Source of the DNA: Melanocharis versteri
Lineage: Eukaryota > Chordata > Aves > Passeriformes > Melanocharitidae
Assembly: GCA_013397845.1 (NCBI GenBank)
Contig: VZTG01010086.1
Coordinates: forward strand, 28,966 to 92,965
Direction of reading: 5' to 3'
Length of the DNA stretch: 64,000 nucleotides
Shown here piece by piece: positions 36,211 through 47,500 of the stretch (positions are counted from its first letter, which is position 1; each line of letters begins with the position of its first letter). The translations under genes and the position numbers were made by a program. The notes beneath the pieces are model-generated. The model was given only the letters and a program-made list of their open reading frames with translations, was not told where the DNA came from and made no database searches.

Positions 36211-37204
36211 CAGGAAAGGTGCTCTGACCCCGCTAAGGCTCCTCCTGAAGCGGTTCCCACGCGCATCCCCGGGATCCTCATCCCAAACAGCACCCGCGGC
36301 TGGATGGGACAGCGGAGACAGCCCGGGCTCCGTCCCCGAGGCCGCCCGGAAAAACCGGGATGGGCACCGGCAGCACCCAGCTGCCCAGGCGGGAGCTGCC
36401 TCTGCCCCTCCTCTCCCCCCGCGCTCCCCTCCGGGGCACAACAGCGGCGTTTTGGGGACAACCCGCGCATCCCGGCGCTCGCGAATGTGGCTTTTCAACG
36501 TGACCGCGGAGCGGGGATGGAAAACTTCCCTTCTGCCGCTCACCCTGCATCAGCATCTTTAGGATCATCCCCGGCAGCCCCACGTGCTCGTCAGGATTTC
36601 TCCCCGCTCGGGAGCAATGCCCATATCATTTTCCCCATTGAAAAAACCCGCTGCTTCTCCATTAATGAAGAACAATTTTTCCTCCATTAAAATATAATTT
36701 CTCTAGTGAAAAAAAAAAAACAACCACAAATAATTTTCCCCTCCCATTTAAAAATTAGTCCAAAAGCCAAGCACCTCCAAGGGTCTGGATAAATCAGTGA
36801 GGGAACAGGACTGCAATGGGGTCCCAGCATCCAGCACAGCCCTGTCCCATCCCAGCTGGTGGGAAATGCCACAGCAGCGGGCCCAGGGATGGGATTATTG
36901 AACAGATGGTTCCTTTAATCCCTGCGAGGAGCTCCTGTGACCTGCCTGCCCTGCTTCCAGCACAAGGAAGGGAGCCCAGTGCCTTCGGGAATTCCAGCTG
37001 TAATCCCAGGCTGAGCACAACCCATGGAATGTTGTTCCACTGTCCCCTCAGCCCAGCCCTGAAACACCCTGAGGAACCAGGCTGGCACACATGGAAGGAT
37101 GTCTCAGTGATGGACAGACAACTTCCATGCCCAAATTCCTCCTGGACACACCAAAATAACACCAATCCCCCACAAATCCATGAAGCAGCTGCATGGCCTC
37201 AGGA

Positions 37205-37335
37205 TTCCCATCCCTGGGAGTGTCCAGGGCCAGGTTGGACGGGGTTTGGAGCAATCCTAGTGGAATTCATGGCACAGATGGAATGGGATGAGCCTTAAGG
37301 TCCTTTCCAACCTAAATCTGGGGATTCTGTGATCC
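37205..37335 (+). mobile_element. CR1 LINE 3' tail
   Basis: GTGTCCAGGGCCAGGTTGGA, GAGCCTTAAGGTCCTTTCCA and GGGGATTCTGTGATCCC. Confidence 0.88.
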
Positions 37336-38397
37336 CACATCCTGTGGCTCCACTGCCATCCAGGACAGAGCCAGGGCCCCCTTCCTGCAGCTCCAGAGAG
37401 CTGATATTCCTTAACCAGGCAAGGGGAGCCAGGATACCCCCACAAACCCCTCCCCAGGCCAGGATATGGATAAAAACATCCTTTTCACCAAATTCCCCCA
37501 TTTCAGCGCTGGGTTTGGGCAGCCTCCCCATCACACCTGGGAATCCTTTGGCCACTGCTCATCCCAGCGCAGGCCCAGCTTTCCCTGGATCTCTGGGATA
37601 TCTCAGCCTTATGAAACACCTCCTGTCGTGGGGCGAGACCAAAACTCCCCTTCCTGTGGCCAAAATTAACCCCATGCTAAGGACACCACACAGCTGCTCC
37701 TGGAACAGGCTCTTCCCAAAAACAGGCGGCACAGGGAGAGCTGGGTCCCTGCTGGAGCATTCCCACCTCCCTGGGGTGGGCAGTTACCACCAAACCCCAC
37801 TTTCCAAGGCAAAACTGATATTTCCAAATTTTGGAATCCACAATTTGACTTCCAAACGCCTCCCAACGCCACTAAGCTGCCACAAGGACGATTCCCATGA
37901 AAAGCACTGGAAATCTCCGGCAGCTCCCGAAGGAGATGCGCAAGGAGCTGCCAGCAACAGATGAAGTGAAGGGCCTGAAGATTAAAAAAAATATATCAAA
38001 ATAAAAAAAGGCAGAAAATGAGTCACGGAGTGCATTACTCATCTCCCGGCAGAGTCAGCCGCGGCTCCATGTGACAGCGGCGGCGGAGGAGCCCGGCCCC
38101 AGAGCAGAGATGGGATTTGCTAAATAAAACCCCAATCCTCAGCCTCAGGCAGGACGTGGCCCTGGCAAATCCCCGGCATTAAGAGCAGCCAGGGGTTGTT
38201 TACATCGCCCCACGCCCCTTTGGATGGCTCATAATTAAACCTGGATGGGAATAGGCTCAGCCTCGAGCTGCTCCTGGTGGGAGAGGCCAGAGCTGCGGCC
38301 CCTCCTGTCCAGTGGCTCCCATTGCACTGGGCACTGCAGGACGGACTTTCCCAGCAAGTTCAGCCTTTTGCCTCTTTCCCTGTAAAACTGGGTTTAT

Positions 38398-38700
38398 AGG
38401 AGACTTGGGCAGGGACACCTTCCACTGTCCCAGGCTGCTCCAAGCCCCATCCAACCTGGCCTTGGACACTGCCAGAGATCCGGGGGCAGCCACAGTTTCT
38501 CTGGGCACCCTGTGCCAGGGCTTCCCCACCCTCCCAGGGAACAATTCCTTCCCAGTATCCCTCTAAACGTACCCACTTACAGCTTAAAGCTATTCCCTGT
38601 GTCCTGTCCCTCCATCCCTTGTCCCCAGTCCCTCTCCAGCTCTCCTGGAGCCCCTTTAGGCCCTGGAAGGGTCTCTGAGCTCTCCCTGGCGGGCTTTTCC
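38398..38700 (-). mobile_element. CR1 LINE 3' fragment, long copy
   Basis: GGCAGGGACACCTTCCACTG, AGCCCCATCCAACCTGGCCT, AACAATTCCTTCCCAGTATC and GAGCCCCTTTAGGCCCTGGA. Confidence 0.95.
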
Positions 38701-38988
38701 AGGATTCCTTCCTCAGAGGGTGTCTCCCTCCCAGGGAAGGAGGCTGGGAGAGGTGAGAACCACCAGGAGCAGCTCACCCAACTCTCCACAAGCTCAGGAG
38801 GGCACAGAGGGGATCAATCCATCCCCAAGGTCCTGAAAACCCAATGGCACCACCGAGACTCCCAGATGCCACCACCTGGGAAGCTGAACCAGAAGAGGCT
38901 GCACCCCAAATGCTCCTGGGGCCTCCTTACGCTGTGCTTTGGGCAACCAGAGCATTGCACGAGCATCTGGATTATCCCAGCAGGAGCA

Positions 38989-39245
38989 GGGCTGGAGAAT
39001 CCATGGGAACAACCCCTGCCAGCCCCCAGCTCATCCCAGGGCTGGAGAATCCATGGGAACAACCCCTGCCAGCCCCCAGCTCATCCCAGAGCTGGAGAAT
39101 CCATGGGAACAACCCCTGCCAGCCCCCAGCTCATCCCAGGGCTGGAGAATCCATGGCAACAACCCCTGCCAGCCCCCAGCTCATCCCAGGGCCGGAGAAT
39201 CCATGGGAACAACCCCTGCCAGCCCCCAGCTCATCCCAGGGCTGG
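38989..39245. repeat. 50-bp minisatellite, about 5 copies
   Basis: Unit includes GCTGGAGAATCCATGGGAAC, then AACCCCTGCCAGCCCCCAGC and TCATCCCAGG. Nearly identical copies in the intergenic region. It inflates a 370-codon open frame that is not a gene. Confidence 0.95.
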
Positions 39246-41140
39246 AGCAGCTCCTGGATCCCTGCAGTACCCGGGATCAGGGATGCAGCTGCTCCCGGCT
39301 CCACAATGGAGCCCCTTCCCTTCTGCTCCATTAATTCTCAGTTTTCCCAGGCACAGAGAGCCACGGAGCCACTTCCATGCCGGGGAGCTGCTCCCAGGAG
39401 GACACGAGGGAATGAGCCCTCACCCAGCACACGGGAGGGAGAGGAGGAGAGCTGGATGGGGCTCCTGCTGGAGAACAGCACTGGGAAAAATAAATTTCTC
39501 ATGGAGACACTCAGTGCACCAGGGATACAGGGAACAGCCGCATTCCAGCACGGAAGAAGCTCCCCAGGGAAGCAATAGGATCACAGCTGCCACCCTGACC
39601 CCCCGCCCCCCAGCAGGGCCCTGAAAAAGCTCTGCACCCCCCGAGGCCGGGCTGGGAGCCAGCACAGCCCATCCCAGAGGAGCCCAATCCATCCCGGGAA
39701 CGAGCATTCCCTGAGGACATCCATGGCACTGCCACAGCCGGGCTGGGATTCCCTAAACCCGAGCACTTGTGGGACCGAGCAGCGGGCAGGACGTGGGGCG
39801 GGGAGGGTGGCACCCCCGTGTGCCAGCAGCCCTGCTCAGGGCCACCAAACCTCACCTTTTGGCGAGCAGGGCCCCTCTGCCGGCCGCGGCTCCCCGGGAC
39901 ACAGGCGGGGTGGCGGCACGATAGGGACACTCGGGAGGGATTTAACACCCCCGGGACCAGCGCTGCCTCGTTCCAGGGTTTCCCTGGACCCGGAGGTGAC
40001 CGGGCTGTGCCCGGGGCACAGAGGCAGAAGGGAGAGGGTCCCACATCCCGCTGGATTCCTGCCCCACATCCCCACAAATCCCACTGCCACCACACCCAGG
40101 AACACCCACTCACCTGCAGGCCCCAAAATCCCAGAGAGACAACCCAGCACAGCCCACAACGGCTCCCTCTGCTCCTGCTCTTCCTCCCCGGCTCCAGAAT
40201 CACCGCCTGCCCCCCACCCTCACCCTAACAACCAGGGACTAATCAGGTTAATGAGCAGCACCTCAGCACCACTCCCCTCCTCCCCCCCACCCATGGGGAC
40301 GAGGTTCAGCTGCCCCAGAATGCTCCAGAATATTGATAATTTGTTCATCTTTATTTTTTGGGGAAAAAAGGGCATTCGTGAACACTGGCAAAGTCCTCGT
40401 GCAGGCCTGGGGGGCTGCAGCCAGCAGCCTCATCCTAAATATTATTGAGCCCGTTTCGGATTTGATCCCTGAGAGCATCAGCCTGGAAATGCTTTAGGAT
40501 GGGAATGGATCCATCCCCCTGTGCCCCCCTGTGCCCCCGATCCAGTGTGGGGTCAGTGCTGCAGGAGTTTATCCATCTGCCCAGACCATTCCCATGGGTT
40601 TTCATTCCTGGTATTGGAACAGAGCTTTTGCCTACTTTAGGTAAAATTTAGCCGGTGTGTGAAGAAATCCAGAAAAACAAATTCTGTCCCTGCATAATCC
40701 AGAACTTCAGAAATGTCAGTGGAGTCTTTCATTAAAATTTAAGATATCTGTAATCTTTAGGTATCATCTTGATCATCTTCGGGCCTGTCTACTTGGACCA
40801 GTGCTAATAACGAATATTGAATTCTTCTTAAAATAAAGTTATTCACCAAAAAGAAACAGGATGGGGAGGGGGCAGAGGCGGAGGGCGGTGCTGGGAAACA
40901 TCTGGGGCAGCAAAGGCAGAGGAATCCCCAGTGCAGCCCTGGAGCCTCTGCCTCCAGCTGTGCGGGGATCCAGCTGTGCCGGGATCCAGCTGCGTGAGCC
41001 CTGCAGGGCACGTTCCGGCTCCTCGTGTCCCTGCCGTGTCCCCAGAGCGGACATTCCCCGTTCCCGGGGCACTTCCCGGCCGGGGAGCGTCCCGTGCCCT
41101 GTGCAGCGCCGGGAGCTCAGCAGATGGAGCTGTGCAGCTG

Positions 41141-41233
41141 TGCAGGGACGGCACGGGGCCGGACAGATGTGCAGGAGCGGGACGGGGCCGGACAGATGTG
41201 CAGGAGCGGGACGGGGCCGGACAGATGCGCAGG
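41141..41233. repeat. 30-bp tandem repeat, about 3 copies
   Basis: Unit GACGGGGCCGGACAGATGTG then CAGGAGCGGG in a GC-rich intergenic block. Confidence 0.9.
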
Positions 41234-41716
41234 CACCGCCGTCCCCCCCGGTTTGGGTTCTTTGTGTCACCCCAAAAGGGACAGCTGGGAGAGCTAAAAC
41301 TCCTAAACCGATCTTAAACCCCATCAGCTGGGCCACAACCTGCCCTGTCCTTCCTGGCCACCCCCGTGTCCCTCCAGTGTCCCCACCGCCAGACCGGGAG
41401 TCCCATCTCCCCTTCCCCTGGAAGCTGCTGGTGCCGGGAGCCCTCGGCCCCGCTCCAGCTCCGATAAAATCTGTGCTTTGTGTGCCTGCCCCCGGCTCCT
41501 TCCTGTTTTCGACTGCAGAACTGTCAGCACTTCACATTTTCACTTCTCTTTTCTCATCCACGGAACTTCCAGGTGAACTCTGCACCAGTGGCACCCAAAT
41601 CCCCCCGGCTGGCAAAGAGCTCCCGGCGCTCTGCAGACCCTCAGGGCTGGATCAGAACCTGGGAATGCTCCGTCCCGAGCAGAGGGGCATGGGGCTGTGG
41701 ACCAGGGACAGAGAAA

Positions 41717-41955
41717 TATGGAATCACTGAGGTTGGAAAAGCCCTCTGAGGCCACCACTGTCCCATGTCCCCAGGTGCCACATCCACACGGCTTTTAAAT
41801 CCCTCCAGGGACGGGGACTCACCACTGCCCTGGGCAGCTGTTCCAATGCCTGACCACCCTTTCCATGAAGAAATTTTCCCAAATATCCAACCTAAACCTC
41901 CCTCTTGGTGCCACTTGAGGCTGGCTTGTCCTGCCCCTTGTCCCTTGTCCCTTGT
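41717..41955 (-). mobile_element. CR1 LINE fragment (second subfamily)
   Basis: GGTTGGAAAAGCCCTCTGAG, GGTGCCACATCCACACGGCT and AAATATCCAACCTAAACCTC; followed by a short TTGTCCC repeat. Confidence 0.93.
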
Positions 41956-43205
41956 TCTTTGTTCTGGCTCTGTCATACATCACTGGGCAGGTGGGAACAC
42001 CCACGCTCGTCTCTAACTCCCATGGAGTGGGGGGAAAAGGACATGGAAATCCAGCTGCACCCCCAGGAGAGCAAGCTGAGCTGGGAAAAATCAGCAGAGC
42101 TGGTTTATTATTTTATTTCTCTGCATCACAGTTTCTGTGAACAACGGTGACCTCGGGGTCAGAAGTTTCCTGGCAGTGGCAGGGGCTCTGTGGGACCCTT
42201 GTCCCCACGCCCCGGGAAGGGCTGGATCTGCTCCCACTGCTCATCCCTGGGACTGGTGCCCGTGGGTGGGTTTAGGGCTGGTGGAAATCCTCCTGAAATC
42301 CCAGCTCTGTGGCTCGGTGGGAAACGATGTCCTGGGGACAAGGCCAGCTGTCACTCAGGGGCTGTGGGTGACACCCATGGGTAGTGCTGGCAGCATGGAG
42401 GGGACAGATCCCTGTGCATCCCTGTGCGTCCGTGTCCCAGGAAGCTGCAGACCCCAGGCTGGGGTCCCTCACCATTCACGCGCACCAGGAGCTGCTGGAG
42501 TCCCTGGAAGTGACCCGGGGACCCCCAGGGAGGGGAGCAGCACCCACCAGCTCCGCTGCGGAGCGAGGAGGAAGCGGCACATCCCTGCTCCGTCCGACAC
42601 CTTCCGATGCCGAAGGAATCCGTGCGAATCCCACGGCAGCTCTGGATGTCAGGATGGTGAAGCAGAGCCACAGGGAATCCTCATCCCCCCGAGGGAGGGA
42701 GGACACCGAGCCAGTGAATCTCCCAGCACCTGAACTGGGATTTCCACCCTAAAAACAGAGGGAAAACAGAAGGGTCTGGGTTGGTTTTGCAGCGCAGCAG
42801 CCACTGGAACATTTTCCGTGCTGCTGCTGCGGGGAAGGAGCGGGGAAAGGAGGCTCTTCCCAGCTCCAGAGCTGCCTGCGGTCCCGAGGAAGCTGTCTGG
42901 CAGAACTAGGTCATGGAAGGGGCAGGAATGAAACCAGCGAGGGCTGGAGGGGAGGGGGCACGGGCAGAGCACCCCCACACCGGGGCACCCACCCTGGCAC
43001 CCACCTGGCCCTGACACAGAGCGGGTGCTTCCCCTGCAGCCCCAGCGCTGCTGCTCTGTCCTGGTTTGGTGCTTTTCCTCCCCAGAAGTGCCGACGCTTT
43101 TCCAGCCCAATTAACCCCTTTCCCATCCCTGCACATCCCCGGGAGCCGCAGGCAGGATGCGGCCGCCACAGCACAGCGACGTGGAGAGGATGAGTTGGGG
43201 TGGAG

Positions 43206-43470
43206 GGGGGATGGTTTATATTAAAAGAGGAGAGATTTAGATGGGAGATTGGGAAGGAATTGTTCCCTGTAGGGTGGGGAGGCCCTGGCACAGGGTGCCC
43301 AGAGAAGCTGTGGCTGCCCCTGGATCCCTGGCAGTGCCCAAGGCCAGGCTGGACACTGGGGCTTGGAGCCCACTGGGACAGTGGAAGGTGTCCCTGCCCA
43401 TGGCAGGGGTGGCACTGGATGGGCTTTAAGGTCCCTTCCAACCCAAACCAGTCTGGGATTCTGTCAATTC
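43206..43470 (+). mobile_element. CR1 LINE 3' fragment
   Basis: AAAAGAGGAGAGATTTAGAT, TTGGGAAGGAATTGTTCCCT, CACAGGGTGCCCAGAGAAGC and GGTCCCTTCCAACCCAAACC; well preserved. Confidence 0.96.
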
Positions 43471-44117
43471 CCTGGGAAAGACAAATCACTACTGGTCCTT
43501 CCAAGGAGTTCCCACCAAGGAATTTTCACCAAGGAGTTTCAGAGGTTCAAACCCTGGCCAGGTGCTGGGAGAATCCCCCAGGATCCACTGGCTGAAGCCC
43601 CTTCTGCTGGGACAGGAGGGATGTGACAGAAGGTGGCCGGGCAGCGGCTGCTCCATGGAGCGCTGGGTGGGAATGCAGGCATGGGATCAGATCCACATTT
43701 GCTTTCCTGTGGCTTCACTTCGGAGCCAGCGAATCCAGGGAAAGCCCGTGGAGCCGCACAGGGGACACTGCCGGTGTCACCCGCGGCGAGGGCGGCACAG
43801 CGGCCCCGCTCTCCTGCGGCTCCTGCCCTGGCACAGGATGTTTTTTACTGGAAAGTCGCTTGTTTTGGGTCAGGCGGGGACATGAAAGCTCTCACGGGCC
43901 GGGCCGTGCGCGGCCACCGCTTCCTGTCTGCGGTCGCCTTCCTGTCGCCTCCGCTGCCACCGGCCCCGCAGGAAGGACGAGGTCCCGGCCGTGCCACGGA
44001 CGGTGGCCGTGCCACCGGGAGCGCTCCTCCGCCCCTGCCTAAGGAACAGCTCCCGCTGCGGCCACTGGCAATGGGCCGCGGGAGGAGCTGGGGGTGGCCA
44101 TGGGAGCTTCGGGAATT

Positions 44118-44478
44118 GGGCTGTGGAGATTCTAGGTTCGGCCATGGGGGGTTCTGGGTTCGGCCATGGCAGGTTCAGGGTTTAGGACATGAGAGGGTTT
44201 GGGGTTTTGGCTCCAGGAGGGTTGGGTTTCAGCTATGGGAGATTCTGGGGTATGGCCACAGGAATGTTCTGGGTTTTGGCTCTAAGAGGGTCCTGGGCTT
44301 TGGTCAAAGGAAGGTTCTGGATTTCAGCTGAGGGAGGTTCTGGGTTTTGGCTGTGGGAGGCTTTGGGTTTTGGCCAAAGGAAGGTTCTGATTTCAGCCAT
44401 CAGAGGGGTTTGTGTTTTGGCCACAAGAAGGTTCTGGGCTTGGGCCATGGGAGGGTTCTGGGTTTGGAGGGTCCCATT
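44118..44478. repeat. Degenerate minisatellite of about 25 bp downstream of the PDE4B poly(A) site
   Basis: About 14 diverged units around GGTTCTGGGTTTTGGC with variable ends such as CATGGGA or CAAAGGAA. On the PDE4B strand the units are CA-rich (CCAAAACCCAGAACC). Confidence 0.85.
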
Positions 44479-44544
44479 TTCTGTCCCCCGAGCAGTGGTG
44501 ACACAGCCCACGCTGCCTTGTCGACAAAAGCCTCCCGAAGAGCC

Positions 44545-47500
44545 ACAGGCTGGGTCATGCTTTCATTTATTCACTTCATATAAAAATCTCTTAAGAATGC
44601 ATCTGAACACAATATAGAATACTATAACATACATCGTGTGAAACTTTGGGGAACAATAAAATAACCACCTGGAACAATGCAGTGTTCAACAGACAAACAA
44701 ACCCATTGATCATGCACAACTGTGCTATTGTCATGAACTAATTAGTCACGAGTTGGACCAAAAAGCTTGAAACATATTTTACAAACTGAGATTGACACCG
44801 CTCACGATGCCAGACAAGCTTTGTCAGAGGAAGTTTCACAGCACAATTATTACATCAGTTCACATTTTTTTTTTGTCATAAAAATTCACATTGGGTTGTT
44901 CAGAAATTGGAACATTGTGACATTGAAAAGCCGGCCCGGGCGTGGGGAGTTCTTTGTTCGGTTCCCCCTCTCTGTTCCTGGCAAATTCCCAAATTTGCTG
45001 CCCTGGGATGCGGTGTCCCCTCCCCACGGGGCGGCTGCCACCCGAATGCCCTTCCTGGGTTGTGTCTGTCTCTTCAGCTTTGTTCAGGTTCTTGGACTTT
45101 ATGCAATACAAAAGGTTACAAGAAAAAAAGGCAACTCTTATTCCGAGTTTTCTACCCCATTAACATCGCCGCCGACAGGCGATGCTAATTCATATAAATT
45201 AATAACTTACAAAACATTACAGTATGTACAGTAGGTAATAAATACACTGTTATAAACAGTAATGGAGGTGGTAGAGCTCGAGGCAGTGCAGGAGGAGGAG
45301 GAAGATGGTGGACCTAAACCTAGGGAACGTGGACGAGAGGCCAGAGAAACACAAATATCCGAGCGTGCAAATTCCAGGGAGCTGCCGAGGGGGAAGGCGT
45401 GTCACACGCTGCCTTGCCACGCTTACTCAGGGATGGACTGAGCTGTGCCAGGGAAAAAAAAAACTGCCCTCTGTCCTGCTCACCACAAACCCAAACCCCG
45501 GGGAGGAAAAAATCCCGCTGTTCCCAGCGAGGGAGCGGTGCACGATGGCACCAAGTGACTCCCAAGGGGTCACCGGGGGGATTAAGAACACATTAAAGGT
45601 GCAGTAATGCAAAGCAGAGGGTTTCCCCTTCTGTTTAGTCTGTCAAAGTGATAAACTGCAATAAAGTGACAGGTATTGCCCATGAAAAAAAAGGAAGACT
45701 GCTTCTGGTAACAGGAAGAATCCAAAAAGTAGCCGTCAATTCCGAAACACTTTGTGTCGCTTCTGAACTACCAAACTCCGCGTGTTGAATTAAGAGACTC
45801 TTGAAAAGACATGAAAGTGTTTACAAAGAAGGCACACAGGTCTGCAGACAGGTGGTCGGGTGGACAGGTTGGATATGAGTTATTGATCAGTAGTTTCTAT
45901 CAGTCTAACTGGTATAAACTCCAAAACTAACAGTATAAAATCTCTCAGTTGTGTGTCAGCGCCGCCTCGGGCCCGACCCAAGCCAGCTCCAGGACAACGC
46001 GGTGCTCTCGGCTGACAAGGCTCAAACCACAACGCAAATCACCCGTGCACTTCCTGAGCAATCATTCCCTACCCCATCTGTAACCCTGACTCCAATCTCA
46101 AGTAGCTGGGAGGATCTGTCACCCCCGTGGCAGAGGCCTCAGCCCCGGCTGCAGAGGCTGTTGGAGACCGCTCGCAAGCTCCGCAAGTGTTTAAAAGCCA
46201 CTCCCGCGGGGCCGGGCCATTATGTGTCCACAGGAGATGTGTCTTCTGTCACAATCTCGATGGTGGCCTCCCGCTGGGGCTCCTCCTCCCCCGGCTGGGC
46301 CACGCAGAGCGTCTCTGTATTGCTGAAGTAGCCGAGGCTCTCGCCGTCCTTCTCGGGCCCGTCCGAATCCTCCTCCTCCAGCGTCAGTTCAAACTGGAAC
46401 TTCTCCATCAGGTCCTGGCAGTCCTGGCCCCGCTCCTCCAGGGGAGGGGACGGGCTCTGAGGTATCATGCTCTGGTACCAGTTCCTGTTGTCCTCCAGAG
46501 TGTCCAGGATGTCTTGGGCGTCGGGCTGCACCAGGTCAGCCCACGTCTCCCAGAGCGGATGGGCGATGTAGTCAATGAATCCCACCTGGAAAACAAAGGG
46601 ACACACACACTCAGGGCAAGGGAATAACTAGGAAAAGGTGGCTGTCTGCAAAGTTCATACTATATTCATTCTACAAGCAAAATACCAGGAGCAAGTCCCC
46701 GAACCAGCAGAGCCTAATGCAGACACAATCATCTGATACCCAGAGCTGCACCCACAGGGTTGGGTTGGGCTGATGTCTCGTCCAAAATCAAATCTTGCAT
46801 GGAAGTTTCACTAAAAGCTGGAGCCAGCAGGAAACTGAGGACACAGAGCTCTGGGCTGATCCCCCAGTGTGGGCAGCAGGAAAGGAGAGGGGGAATTCTG
46901 CCCCTCTGCCCCACTCAGGTGAGGCCTCACCTGCAGAGCTGCCCCAGCCCTGAGGCCAACAGCAGGAGCACCTGAAGCTGCTGGAAAGAATCCAGAGGAG
47001 GCTCTGGAGCTGCTCCAGCCCCGCTGGAGCCGGGCTGGGAGAGCTGGGGGTGCTCACCTGGAGAGGAGAAGGCTCCAGGGAGAGCTCAGAGCCCCTTGCA
47101 GGGCCTAAAGGGGCTCCAGGAGAGCTGGAGAGGGAGTGGGGACAAGGGATGGAGGGACAGGACACAGGGAATGGCTTCCCACTGCCAGAGGGCAGGGATG
47201 GATGGGATATCGGGAAGGAATTGTTCTCTGTGAGGGAGAGAAGCTGTGGCTGCCCCTGGACCCCTGGCAGTGCCCAAGGCCAGGCTGGATGGGGCTTGGA
47301 GCAGCCTGGGACAGTGGAAGGTGTCCCTGCCATGGAGCTGGGAGTGGATGGGACTCTCAGCATTGAGAGGGTCTGCTCCTCTCACACAGAATTCCCACGT
47401 GACTGGGTCAAGGCTGGTGCGTTTATGGCCTCATCCCAGGGCTCCCACGTGGCTGACAGCTGGGAATATCCCAGTGCTTCCAAGGTGAGCAGCCTTTACA

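Larger units (their letters stand above)
35050..36550 (-). promoter_or_regulatory. SGIP1: CpG-rich region, probable SGIP1 promoter and 5' non-coding exon
   Basis: About 1.5 kb dense in CG dinucleotides, in contrast to the AT-rich intron on its left, directly upstream of the first coding exon. It contains a perfect CRE (35742-35749) and no TATA box in an obvious position. A 5'UTR exon should end here; a CAGG|GTGAGC donor near 36542 is one candidate, not proven. Contains a 14-base N run (36197-36210) and a single N (35490). Confidence 0.65.
36551..44544. other. Intergenic interval between SGIP1 and PDE4B
   Basis: About 8 kb between the SGIP1 promoter region and the PDE4B poly(A) site. Holds four CR1 fragments, minisatellites at 38989-39245, 41141-41233 and 44118-44478, and GC-rich blocks near 40860-41260 and 43740-44110. 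Long open frames here follow the repeats and show no known protein. Confidence 0.65.
44545..46219 (-). other. PDE4B: PDE4B 3' untranslated region
   Basis: About 1.67 kb between the stop codon and the first strong poly(A) signal. It is free of CR1 and tandem repeats, unlike the DNA on both sides, which suggests constraint. It contains AU-rich stretches (GTATTTATTAC near 45240) and a compact cluster of Pumilio and microRNA seed matches at 45218-45233. Confidence 0.85.

Noticed and set aside
35657..36562. Long open frames on both strands in the CpG block
   Set aside because: GC-rich DNA lacks stop codons by composition; the frame crosses an N gap and shows no conserved motif.
38512..39624. 370-codon open frame on the + strand
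   Set aside because: Begins in an antisense CR1 tail and runs through the 50-bp tandem array; no recognisable protein.
43633..44331. 232-codon open frame on the + strand downstream of PDE4B
   Set aside because: Low-complexity GC-rich sequence that runs into the degenerate minisatellite.
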